Position numbers and translations under genes: made by a program. The notes under the pieces were generated by a model. That model saw only the letters and a program-made list of their open reading frames with translations, was not told where the DNA came from and searched no databases. Below, piece by piece: positions 9,528-18,515 of a DNA stretch of 22,500 nt (position 1 is its first letter; every line of letters begins with the position of its first letter). The stretch is from Pigoraptor vietnamica (Eukaryota; Opisthokonta; Filasterea): the NCBI GenBank assembly GCA_943704525.1, contig CALSCQ010001592.1, positions 35,676-58,175 of the forward strand, in the 5' to 3' direction.

Positions 9528-10716
9528 ATGGACGCCGACGGTGCCAAAGATGCGCCCGCCGGGGACGGTGCGTCCGCAACCGCGCCCGTGTGCACGTTTG
9601 TGAAACGGCGTGCAAACGCGAACATCCGAAAGCGCAAGATCGACCCCGAGTCCGACAAGAGCGAGGACGAGGACGCCGGTTCTCTCTTGGAGGAAGCCGC
9701 GAAGGCGCTCGGCGATGCGCGCCGCGAGAAGAAGAATCCCATGGTGCAAACGACGCGTAAGGCGAGGACCGAGCAGGATGCGCCCTCGGCCGTCACGGTG
9801 GCGTACGAGTCGACGCGAACCGCGAAGTCGTCCGGCATCGAGGACGGCGGCGCGACCATGGTTAATCTTCTCGAAGCCGAGGAGGAGCGTAAAGTGGCGC
9901 CGATTGTCGCTGCGGCTGCTGCCAGCGGCGGGGAGGGTGCCGGTGGCGCGAACCTCTATCGCGGGCAGGCTGCGTACCAAGAAGGGCTGCCAAGCATGAG
10001 CTACTTGCGGCCTGGGCCGTTGAAAGCGCCGCAGAACATTCGCGCGACGTCCCGCTTCGATTACCAGCCCGACATTTGCAAGGACTACAAGGAAACTGGG
10101 TTCTGCGGCTACGGCGACAGTTGCAAGTTCCTCCACGACCGCAGCGATTACAAGTCGGGCTGGCAGATGGAGCGCGAGTGGGAGAACGAACAGAAGGAGC
10201 GCGCGCACGCGGCGTTCCTCGCGTCGCAGGAATCCGGCGACAAGAGCGACGACGACGGGGACGACCTCCCGTTTGCGTGTTTCATATGCCGGCAGCCGTT
10301 CACCAACCCGATTGTGACGAAGTGAGTGGACGCGATGGGTTGGCGTCGTGAATTCAAAATTTCCGTTTTATTGCCTTGCCCCACCGCCCTCCCTCCTCCT
10401 CCTTTGCTGTCCATTTCGTAATTGTTATCTCGGCGCCAGGATCTAACCCTCTCTTTTTTCATTATTTTCCGCCCAGGTGCAAGCACTATTTCTGCGAGAA
10501 GTGCGCCCTCGATCACCACAGGAAAAACGCAAAGTGCTTCGTTTGCAACGTCAACACCAACGGCGTCTTTGTGATAGCAAAAGGCAGGTCGTCGCCTGTC
10601 TGCTGTCTGTGCCGCGATGCAGGTGCATGTGCTGCAGCGGCGCCACTGACTTTTCTTTTACGGCTCACGCAGACATCATTGCTAAAATGAAACGACACGG
10701 TGCCGCGACCGATTGA
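9528..10716 (+). CDS. RNF113A: RNF113/Cwc24-type spliceosomal CCCH and RING zinc-finger protein
   Basis: Three exons: 9528-10321, 10477-10583, 10673-10716; 314 residues. Cwc24/RNF113A joins the activated spliceosome near the 5' splice site; human RNF113A is also an E3 ubiquitin ligase in DNA alkylation repair. The CCCH finger is C184-x8-C193-x5-C199-x3-H203 ([20 protein letters not shown]), preceded by the family's [12 protein letters not shown]. The RING has the C3HC4 set Cys251, 254, 266, His268, Cys271, 274, 285 and 288, followed by [10 protein letters not shown]. The N-terminal third is acidic and low in order. Intron 2 is best read as a GC-AG intron (AAAAG|GCAGGT), which joins VIAK directly to [10 protein letters not shown] as in human (NPAKELIAKLEKH). 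A GT donor 39 nt downstream would insert 13 unconserved residues and leave a 50-nt intron. The start ATG is the first in frame. Confidence 0.95.
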
Positions 10717-11430
10717 GGCGTCGCGTGACGCAATGGACGCTATTCAGAAACACGCCGTGGGCGCAGAAGTGCGATATGGCCTTCTGGCGGTGTCGCAGAT
10801 TCGGAGCCGAGTCGCGCGCGAAAGTGCGAGGCCGGGTTATGCCGCGGCATGGAGATGGCGCATTGTTATGACGTGCCCTTCGCTCACCTCGGGTGATATT
10901 TATTATGTTATGCAAGTCGACGGCGGAGATTATGCGCGCGTGCGTGCGGTGTGTGTGGGAGTGCCCCGTCCCCGCGCGCCGGTTGCCGTTTGTTTTGTCG
11001 GTCCGTGGGTGCGTCATGCCCAATCTTCGGACTATCGAATTATTCGAAATAAGCAGATTGCTGTGATGGGTAATTTGTATTTTCTGAGCCAATCTGTTCC
11101 ACAGTTATCTAAATTAGCACTCTACTAAAGAGGGATATTGAGAACTTCCATACGAGGGTGTGTCACGTCACTCGCATGCACACGGTGCTGGAGGAAACCT
11201 TGTACGCACACACACGCGTGCGAACGCCCAGATACGCCGCACACCCGTGCAAGCCGCCACAACCCTTTAAAATCTCGAAAAAAAGAACGGTTCGGATCTT
11301 CCACGATTGCCAACTCAAGGTTGCGTTCCTTATATATTCGCTTCTCCTCAGCGACCACTGAAGCAACATCTCTTCCAACATTATCATTCGCTCTCTCTCG
11401 CTTCGCGCCTCGAAGAAAATTAGTGCCAAC
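10717..11430. other. Intergenic region between RNF113/Cwc24 and stefin
   Basis: The 714-bp gap contains the 3' end of the RNF113 gene and the stefin promoter. A 131-codon ATG open frame runs from 10733 to 11128, but its product resembles no family I know and its base composition drifts towards AT, so I do not call it a gene. The last 100 bp hold a TATA-like TATATA (11331-11336) followed by a pyrimidine-rich stretch. Confidence 0.5.
11331..11336 (+). promoter_or_regulatory. TATA-box candidate for the stefin gene
   Basis: TATATA in CCTTATATATTCG lies 95 bp before the stefin ATG, which leaves room for a short 5' UTR. It is the clearest TATA-like element at a plausible promoter distance in the window. 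Confidence 0.45.
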
Positions 11431-11949
11431 ATGCCGAACGGAGCTGTGCGCTGCGGTGCCGTGGGCAACGCGCAGGCCGCGACGCCCGAAGTGCAAGAGC
11501 TCGTCGACCGCGTCCGTGGAGATGCCGAGGCCAAGCACGGCAAGTTTGAAAAGTTTGAGGCCAAGTCGTTTGCCACACAGGTCGTCGCCGGCACGAACTT
11601 CTTCGTGAAGGTTAGTTTTTACGTTTTGCACTCCGTTGCTGTGTGCGATCGTGTGTTGCGTTTTGCGATGGGAGTGTGAGATTGCGTTGCGTGTGTGCGT
11701 GCGTGCGCGTGTGTGTGCGTGCGTGCCTACTCGTGTAGGTGTGTGTGCGCGCGTGCGTGTGCGAAAGTGCACGTGCGTATGTGCCAGCTGTACTAACGTC
11801 GCCTTCTGTCTCTTGCGTAGGTGCACACCGGCAACGAGAAGTACGTCCACCTGCGCGTGCACCGGAGCCTTCCCCCGGAGCAGAACCTCACCCTCAGCGC
11901 GGTCCAGGCGAACAAGGCGTCGGATGACCCCATCGAGCACTTTCAGTGA
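11431..11949 (+). CDS. CSTB: Stefin (cystatin A/B-type cysteine protease inhibitor)
   Basis: Two exons, 11431-11610 and 11821-11949; 102 residues. Stefins are small cytosolic, signal-peptide-free inhibitors that wedge into the active-site cleft of papain-like cathepsins. All three contact elements are present: the N-terminal Gly (CGAVG, residues 8-12), the first hairpin loop QVVAG (50-54) and the second loop with Leu-Pro (HRSLPPEQ). The frame AGTNFFVKVHTGNEKYVHLRVHRSLP is very close to human cystatin B. The N-terminus is about six residues longer than the human MMCGAPSAT start. The intron (donor GTTAGT) splits the strand after QVVAG. It carries an exact TACTAAC branch-site match at 11791-11797, 23 bases before the acceptor. 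Confidence 0.96.
11791..11797 (+). promoter_or_regulatory. Consensus branch-point sequence TACTAAC in the stefin intron
   Basis: An exact match to the yeast-type U2 branch sequence sits 23-29 nt upstream of the exon 2 acceptor, followed by a pyrimidine-rich stretch ending in GTAG. Most other introns here show no such exact match. Confidence 0.5.
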
Positions 11950-12217
11950 AGTCTGAATCTCTCGCCAACACGAATTCGGATAAGGCACTCTCTTGCGTCG
12001 CATTGCGTGCGCTGCCAGCGTTTGGCGTCCATAGTCTGGCGCTTTGGGCTACTTTTTTGAACTCGGATAATCAATGAAACCATGTACATATGAGCGGCAG
12101 AGAGTGCACGTGAACGACATGTGCTCTGTACGGGACAGCTCGACACGCTTTGACTCGGTCTTGGGAGTCTTGAAAGTTCGGAAGCTATTCCGACCTTGTC
12201 GTGTGTCACTGTGTGGG

Positions 12218-12271
<54 letters not shown>

Positions 12272-12319
12272 GTGTTGTCTCTGTATAAATTGAAAGCTCT
12301 TTTACAAATTTTTAGTGCG
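11950..12319. other. Convergent region between stefin and MIX23
   Basis: This 370-bp tail-to-tail gap holds both 3' UTRs and a (TG)n tract at 12221-12268. No coding sequence or RNA gene was recognised. Confidence 0.5.
12221..12268. repeat. (TG)n microsatellite, intergenic
   Basis: A pure TG run of about 24 units, the only long dinucleotide tract in the window outside an intron. Confidence 0.95.
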
Positions 12320-12523
12320 TCACGTGGCGTCGCAGCGCTCGTTCAAGATGGCGTTTGTGCGGTCTTGCACGACGTCCTCGATGGTCATTTCGGACTCCAG
12401 CATGCGCACCTGCACACCGTGAAAGACAACACGTCAATGGGAGACAAGCGACATTGGCAAACGTGTGCGGCCACACAACACAATTTGGCGCGGCCCAGAC
12501 GCCCCTCACACACACACAACACG

Positions 12524-12562
<39 letters not shown>

Positions 12563-12824
12563 CACACCCACACGCGATGCACACAACATTGGCACAAAAT
12601 GCACGTCGGCAACGGAGCACCCACGATGCTTTGTTCCTTGTGGACGTTTTGCCTCAAAGCGTCATCTGGAGAAGCATCCAAACGCGCCTTCAGCTCACGC
12701 ACTTTCTCCGTGTTCTGATTTATGCATCGCAAAATGCTATCCCTCCTATGCTTGTGTGCCGCATTCACCTGCATAGGGCGCAAGACAGCATGCAATTAGT
12801 AAGCGCGTATGCACACACACGCAT

Positions 12825-12855
<31 letters not shown>

Positions 12856-12859
12856 ACGC

Positions 12860-12904
<45 letters not shown>

Positions 12905-13208
12905 CGCACACACGCGCACACACGCACACTCTCCACACCGTACCACGACCACACACACGTACACGCCTAGGCTGTAGCGCGCATTCAAAGCACACACAAC
13001 AGGCGATACAAGCACACACCTCCTCGCGCAGCTGACGACACTGTGCGCGCACGTCAACCTTGTCCGCAAACGAGCGCGTGGGAATGGACGCATTCAGACG
13101 GTTAATGATGAGGTCGTCCACCGTTCGCAGCGCACGCAGCGCATCTTTGAAGCGTCGGAAGTCGTCACAGTCTGCGACGTGTGCCGCAACGCCCTGAGCT
13201 GTGGCCAT
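12320..13208 (-). CDS. MIX23: MIX23 (CCDC58) mitochondrial intermembrane-space protein
   Basis: Three exons, minus strand: 13208-13020, 12768-12625, 12409-12320; 140 residues (human 144). MIX23 is an intermembrane-space protein imported by the Mia40 disulfide relay and helps protein import. The whole length matches human CCDC58. Aligned segments are CDDFRRFKDALRALRTVDD, NRLNASIPTRSFADKVD, QCRQLREEVNAAHKHRRDSI, CINQNTEKVRELKARL, HKEQSIVRMLESEMTIEDVV and NERCDAT. The four cysteines of the family (in DCDDF, AQCRQL, LRCINQ, NERC) are all kept. A second in-frame ATG at 13295 would add 29 residues (MLGSPLTSTYELEGLLYQHN...). I prefer 13208 because Mia40 clients need no presequence and the length then fits. 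Exon phases are all zero. Confidence 0.93.
12507..12562. repeat. Compound (CA)n(TA)n tract in MIX23 intron 2
   Basis: About 30 bp of CA-rich repeat runs into a 24-bp pure AT run (12539-12562). The AT part can in principle extrude as a cruciform. Confidence 0.9.
12811..12935. repeat. (CA)n microsatellite in MIX23 intron 1
   Basis: CA repeat with CAAACA, CGCACA and GAAACG interruptions. TG polarity on the sense strand. Confidence 0.95.
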
Positions 13209-13771
13209 GGGCACGAGAAACCAAAGACAGAGGACGTTGTGTTGGTACAAGAGTCCCTCTAATTCGTACGTGCTCGTCAGAGGAGAGCCCAACATGAACT
13301 GTCACCGTGCGTAACATGCATCAGCTGTGAGATGGCGTAACGCACACTAATGTATGGTGGGTGTTAAACACGGCCAAATAAGCGAGATTTCGCCACATTG
13401 ATCGGGCATACGTTTCCTAATAGGGCTATTAGGACATAAAATAACCATATATAGAACGACACCTATATATAGTATGTTGGTGCCTGAGACTGGAAAAAGA
13501 GCGCGCAGGGCACGCGTCATCGGTGTCTGCGAGCGACTCTGCGTGTTTGTGGTCCAGCACACTCAGAATACCCTCAAACACAAGACGCACAGCAGCGAAC
13601 ACATTGCTGGTAGTTGTCACTCGCTGTCATTCGCCGTGGGGAAGGCGGGAGCCGTCGTCTGCCTTCTCTGAGGCCATCCACCTGCGCATTGTTTTTGAAA
13701 CAGTTGCACACCTTCAGACCTTTCGTCGTCGGGTGTCGACAGCGGCTTCCATCGCGCCCTGCGAGGGGTCG
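13209..13771. promoter_or_regulatory. Divergent promoter region between MIX23 and RanBPM-type gene
   Basis: This 563-bp head-to-head gap contains a compact AT-rich island (13411-13475) in otherwise GC-rich DNA. The island holds three symmetric elements, listed separately. No coding sequence was recognised. Confidence 0.5.
13416..13472. promoter_or_regulatory. Cluster of palindromic AT-core sites (MADS-box-like)
   Basis: Three symmetric elements lie within 57 bp. They are an 8-bp inverted repeat CCTAATAG-GG-CTATTAGG (13416-13433), a near-CArG CCATATATAG (13445-13454), and CTATATATAG (13463-13472), an exact match to the animal MEF2 consensus CTA(A/T)4TAG. The last two could also act as TATA boxes. 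Motif matches are seen; MADS-factor binding is inference. Confidence 0.4.
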
Positions 13772-16076
13772 ATGGCGGCGGGTGGAATGCGTGCGACGGG
13801 CGATCTTGCGTCTGTGCAGCGTGTGCTGTGGCCGCAGTTGGACCCATCGGACACGCCGCTGCCGACTGCATGGAGCGCCAAGGACAAGTACTCTTTGCTC
13901 GAGCTGTCCCACTCGGGACTGCGCGTGCACTACAAAGGTGCGCTCATCTGGGGAGCGTGACTGCTCTTGTGCGTGTGTTACGGTGCCTGCATGCGTGCGT
14001 GGATGCACGGAGATTGAATTGAGCGGCCTGTTTCGGTTGGTTATGTGCAAGTTGTCTCATGGCAAATTTTGCATTCACATCGCAGGCCAAGGGAAGAATG
14101 ACAGTGACGCGGCCGCCGTGCGAGCGAATGCGCCAGTTCCGCCCGCGTGTGGCGTGTTTTATTTCGAGGTCAAGATCATCAGCAAAGGGCGCGACGGGTG
14201 CGTGCCACGCAGAAACGGCATGCGTCACACGGCAGATGCCTTGCAAGTCGTTGTGGCAACCTAGTTTTGTTGTCGATTTGTTATAATGGAGTTCGTTTAA
14301 GCACGATCACTGAGTCGGAACCCCCTTTACTCTCTTCGCGCAATTGTGTCCCTCTGCGTTGCGCCGACCGTCTTGATTGACTCTACTGTGCTCATTGCGT
14401 GCAGTTACATTGGTATTGGACTGTGCTCCAACGGCGTGTCGTTGAATCGGCTGCCGGGGTGGGAGAAGGGCTCGTACGGCTACCATGGCGACGACGGCCA
14501 CTCGTTCTGCTCGTCGAGTTCCGGGGCGACGTATGGGCCCACGTACACCACCGGCGATGTGATTGGCTGCTGCATCAACTTTGTGGACAACACGTGCTTT
14601 TACACGAAGAACGGCGTCAATCTCGGTGCGTTTGACGCGGTCGTGTGGGCGGGGAGATGGGAAGGAGCAATGGAAGGCGTGAATCTGTTATAGTTCGTGT
14701 GGAACAAGTTTTTTCTTTTCCTTACCCCGATTCGCTTCGCACTGCGCAGGCGTTGCATTTCGCGATCTGAAGGGCCCGCTCTTTCCGACCGTGGGTTTGC
14801 TTACTCCGGGCGAGGTGCTCGAAGCGAATTTTGGACAGCGGCCGTTCGAGTTTGACATTGAGGGATACATGCAGGTGTGTGGCTTGGGCGTGAGCCCTCC
14901 TTTGTCCACTGTCGGACGAACCGGCGCTATTCGTGTTGTGAGGGAACGCATTATTTTTTCGTTTGTGTCGTATTGGATTGGTTTTCCGTTCTGGCCCTTT
15001 CTCGCACTGTTATCTCCAGTTTGTTGTTGGCCGGTGTGTGGGTTCGGCGTTGTGGGCGTCGATGCTCATCTCTTCGTCGTGTTGCGGTGCGCCCGCAGGA
15101 GACCCGTGGGCGTGTGCGCGGGATGCTTTCGAACGTGAGCCTTGCCGAGATCCCCTGCCCCACCACCGGCGGCACTTGGGAGTCGTCCATCACGCGACTC
15201 ATCGCGAGCTACTTGGTACACCACGGCTACAGCGAAACGGCGCTCGTGTTTGCGGGCGATACAAACGACACGATCGCGGAGAGCGTTGCGTCGGTGCGGT
15301 CCAGACAGCGTGGGTATTTGCGCACGGCATTTCGTAGGGTGTTGCACGTTTAGAGGACACGGGCGTAGCGGTGCTTGAGCTCTGTTGCTTGTTGAATGGG
15401 GCATCCCAAGCCTAAAGTCTGTATCGTTACAATCTGTGCTCACGTTAGCCTTCCGTAGGTATCCGCGAACTGGTCCTCGCCGGCGACATTGACGCTGTGC
15501 TCGGCATCATCGGTGATCTCTACCCGCGCCTGGCCGTTACTCGCCCCGACCTCATCTTCCAGCTGCAGTGCCGGCGCTTTGTCGAACTCGTGCGCGAGTC
15601 TGCGGCGGCAGCCTCTCAGGCGCTTCCCTCGGACGGCCCGAACCCCATCGAGCGGATGATGGCATACGGGCAGGGCTTGCAAGAGGCGTGCGACGAGAAC
15701 CCCGCGCTAAGCGGCAACCGCACTATGCTCGAGGAGGCCTTTAGCCTGCTCGCGTACCCGGACCCGGCGCAGTCGCCCATGGCGTACCTACTCGAGCCCG
15801 CGCAGAGGGAGCCGCTCGCGACCGAGATCAATAGCGCAGTTCTCGGTGGGCGTGCGTAGACAGTTTCCGTCTGTTTGATGCTCTCGATGCTATGCGACTC
15901 CGACTGAATTGCGTACGCTTGCCCTGTCGTTTTCTCTCGCAGAGCTCCAGGGGCTGCCGCGCCAGGCGCCGCTCGAAATGATTCTTCGTCAGGCGGCCGT
16001 GTGCGTGAAGGAGCTCACGCGTATGGGCAACGGCGCCGCTGCCTTTGTCAACGTGGAAGACGTGCTCAGGGAATGA
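13772..16076 (+). CDS. RANBP9: RanBPM-type SPRY-LisH-CTLH-CRA protein (CTLH/GID ubiquitin ligase scaffold)
   Basis: Seven exons: 13772-13937, 14086-14197, 14405-14625, 14750-14874, 15099-15309, 15459-15845, 15943-16076; 451 residues. RanBP9/10 (yeast Gid1) is the scaffold and substrate-receptor-binding subunit of the CTLH/GID E3 ubiquitin ligase. The SPRY domain covers about residues 30-200 ([55 protein letters not shown]). LisH is at about 235-265 ([21 protein letters not shown]), CTLH starts near 279 ([16 protein letters not shown]) and CRA runs to about 445 ([30 protein letters not shown]). Every domain and its order fit the family. The first ATG of the open frame is used, and the N-terminus ([25 protein letters not shown]) matches the usual lead-in. 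The long disordered Pro/Gln N-terminus of human RanBP9 is absent. Confidence 0.95.
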
Positions 16077-16247
16077 AGACGCCTGACATCGAACTGTTGC
16101 ATGTCGAAATATTGTGCGCGAAAACTGTTGAAATCGCACGTGTGGCCTGTTGTGCCGACGAAGGCCTTGCCCTCACCCCAATGTCAACTGTGTCACGCAA
16201 CTTCCAGCAAAAATCCTATAATCACCCCCGTCTTCGCTCTCCCTGCG

Positions 16248-18345
16248 TCACGCGGGTGTGCCGCGCTGCAGCCATCCCACGCTTTCGGCGATCATTCCGC
16301 GCACGGCGCCCGCAGTGATCCTGTCACCTTTCGCCCCGTCCGTCCCCGCGACCGCCTTCACCCTCTCTCCAACAGTCGCAACAGCCTCAACGGCGCGATC
16401 CGTTTCTCTCGCAATCGACGCCTTCGCCTCCTCCCATCCATCGTGCGCAGCGTCCCTGTTGGTCCCTTGCGGACGCAATGTGTCAAAGTTGAACCAAGCC
16501 ACCGACAGCACCTCGCACACGAGCATTGCGGCAGAACCGGCGCCCACGCGGTCAGCGATGGCATCGAACCCCTTTGCTGCGGCCGTCTCGCCCCTTAGTC
16601 GCTCGCGCGTAGATTCGCGCAGAGTGCGGAACCAATCCGACTCGGACCAGCGCTGCTCCAGTCCACGCGACTCTACGTACGATCCGACTGTTTGAGAGGG
16701 CGACGAAGGCAGATGCTGCGAGTAGCCCTCGCACTCCTGGACGGGAAAGTACAGGCCTGTGCGATGGAAGGAAGGAGAGCGACTGAGTGCCGATACAATA
16801 CGAGGGATACGTCGGATCAGCTTGAAATGACAGACGAGTGAATGAGAACATTCGCGTTGCACGCGATGCGCACCTTGTGCAGCGTCCGTCCCGCGGGAGA
16901 GTGGAAACGAGGCACACTTGGCCGGCATGTGCTCAGGGCCGAGGACGCACGCAAGCGCCTCGTTACCCTCCGCATTCAGCTGGCGCACCAGCGGACTGCC
17001 GGGACCATCTGATGGCGCGACGGAAGCATAGTAAGCAGTTGCATATTCTTGCGTCACGTGTGCGCAAGACCCCTCTCGCTGCTTACCCTTCCGCCGAACA
17101 ACGCCCGCCGAGAAGGGACACCGAGGGACGGTCGCGTGGGTCTCCTTGGCGCTGTCGGATGCCGCGCCTGTTGTTTATTATCGGCCCAGCTGTCAGAATA
17201 AGTCTTATGCCCACCGCTCACGCCACGCACACTCACACCTCAACTGAATTGACACACTATTAAGACGAGTCTCCGCGGAAAACATCGCGCCGCTGACTTG
17301 TCCTCACACAACAACGATCAACGAAGAATCACACGCACCGTCGCTACGCCTCGGTTCCCGCGCGTTGGCGGCAACCATTCGCATCGAGGGAATTCCGCGC
17401 GCATCTTCAGGTGCAATCTCAAAAGCCGCCGAAAACCGCTTCAGAAACTGCACTGTTGTCACCGCGCCTGCAAAGTAACAGCCGAGTGTCAGAGAAGGAA
17501 GAGCCAAGAGAGACCTCAGTGCGTGGCAGTCATAGAGGTTAAACCCCTATCGACTCTAGGAAGAGCCAAGAGAGAGTTGCAGAAAACGGTAAACGCGCAA
17601 CTGCGCACATGGGAGACAGGCCACGATGACGCATTCGCGCATTCGCACGCACACAGCCACCCACCGGCGCCCTTCGCCGTTGGCGACCGTGACATGAGAA
17701 AGATGTCATGTGGCGTGAGGAAGAGCGAGGGACCAAACCGCCTGCAGCAGTTGCCGCACATGGTGCCTGGGCATCCCGCAATGGGTCTCGTGAGTACCTC
17801 AAGTGCATTCACGTACACACACAAACACGCACACACACGCACGCACGCACACACATGCACGCACACGCACGCACACACACACACACACACACAAAGACAC
17901 ACACACAAACACACGCACACATACACACACACACACACACACTCAAAGACACACACACACACACACACACGCACGCACACACACACAAAGACACACACAC
18001 AAACACACGCACACAAGCACACAGATGCGTCAAAAAGCCGTCAACCTCTCACTCACACTTGAAATTAAAGGCATCTGCGCGCGACAACACCGGCACGCGC
18101 CCTGCGATCACATCGTCCAAAGTCTGCGCAATGTGCGGGTGCAGCGTGTTTCTTTCTGAGGCGAGGGCTGTGCGTAGGCGCTCGATCGCAGCGGCCTTGT
18201 CGTCCGCGCTCGTCGCTGTGTTGGATTGCGAGTACAGGCGCACCTGCGCACACAGGCCAGCCCGCACAAATGCAGCTCTTGGCACCACGGCGGACCGAAC
18301 CGCAGAGAAATGCCGCATGGTCGACGACGTTGGAATACGTCGCAT
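16248..18345 (-). CDS. Mitochondrial-targeted CxxCxxCC (YkgJ/PF03692-like) putative zinc- or iron-chelating protein
   Basis: Six exons, minus strand: 18345-18057, 17766-17665, 17467-17339, 17189-17087, 16995-16874, 16756-16248; 417 residues (408 if the ATG at 18318 is used). Residues 10-40 ([21 protein letters not shown]) are basic and acid-free, a likely mitochondrial presequence. The splice 18057/17766 creates [24 protein letters not shown], with Cys97, 100, 103 and 104. This is the signature of the bacterial YkgJ family, including the following LTxxDI. The second half of the motif comes later: Cys204 (GGRCSAEG), Cys224 and Cys235 ([17 protein letters not shown]), matching the family's GxC...C...RPxxCRxFPF pattern. 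The C-terminal 170 residues are Ala/Glu-rich and unassigned. Biochemical function is unknown in the family; metal binding is inferred from the cysteines. Exon 4 is the least certain, because another frame is open there. Confidence 0.75.
17496..17575. repeat. 18-bp perfect direct repeat in intron 2 of the CxxCxxCC gene
   Basis: AGGAAGAGCCAAGAGAGA occurs at 17496-17513 and again at 17558-17575, 62 bp apart. The sequence between is not otherwise repeated. Confidence 0.8.
17812..18025. repeat. Long (CA)n tract with AAAGACACA interruptions, intron 1 of the CxxCxxCC gene
   Basis: About 210 bp of CA repeat, the longest in the window. The internal block ACACAAAGACACACACACAAACACACGCACACA recurs at about 17889 and 17985 (given here only as its first and shared parts AAAGACACACACACAAAC), so part of the tract duplicated as a higher-order unit. 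TG polarity on the sense strand. Confidence 0.9.
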
Positions 18346-18515
18346 CTCTCTTCTCGTCAGTTTTCTCACTCGGTCATTTTCGAGAACCGGGGTAACAGCA
18401 AGTAACAGGCTCACGTGGATCTCCCCGGCGCGTGTTGCATTATGTTCACTCTTAACCGCCATTTCTTTTTTCCCGCACAACCACTTTGACAAATCGCTTT
18501 CAGGGTCACGCGAAG
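18346..18515. promoter_or_regulatory. Short divergent promoter between the CxxCxxCC gene and the F-box/LRR gene
   Basis: Only 170 bp separate two divergent start codons. A pyrimidine-rich stretch (about 18462-18478) and CTTTCAG at 18498-18504 just before the F-box ATG look like a 3' splice site. The F-box gene may therefore have a 5' UTR exon further upstream, inside the neighbouring gene's region. No TATA box was seen. Confidence 0.4.

Noticed and set aside
12483-12492. Perfect E2F-like TTTGGCGCGG
   Set aside because: It lies inside MIX23 intron 2, away from any promoter, and is probably chance in GC-rich DNA.
17812-18025. CRISPR-like or tandem-repeat array
   Set aside because: It is an imperfect CA microsatellite with a partly duplicated block, with no spacers of unique sequence.
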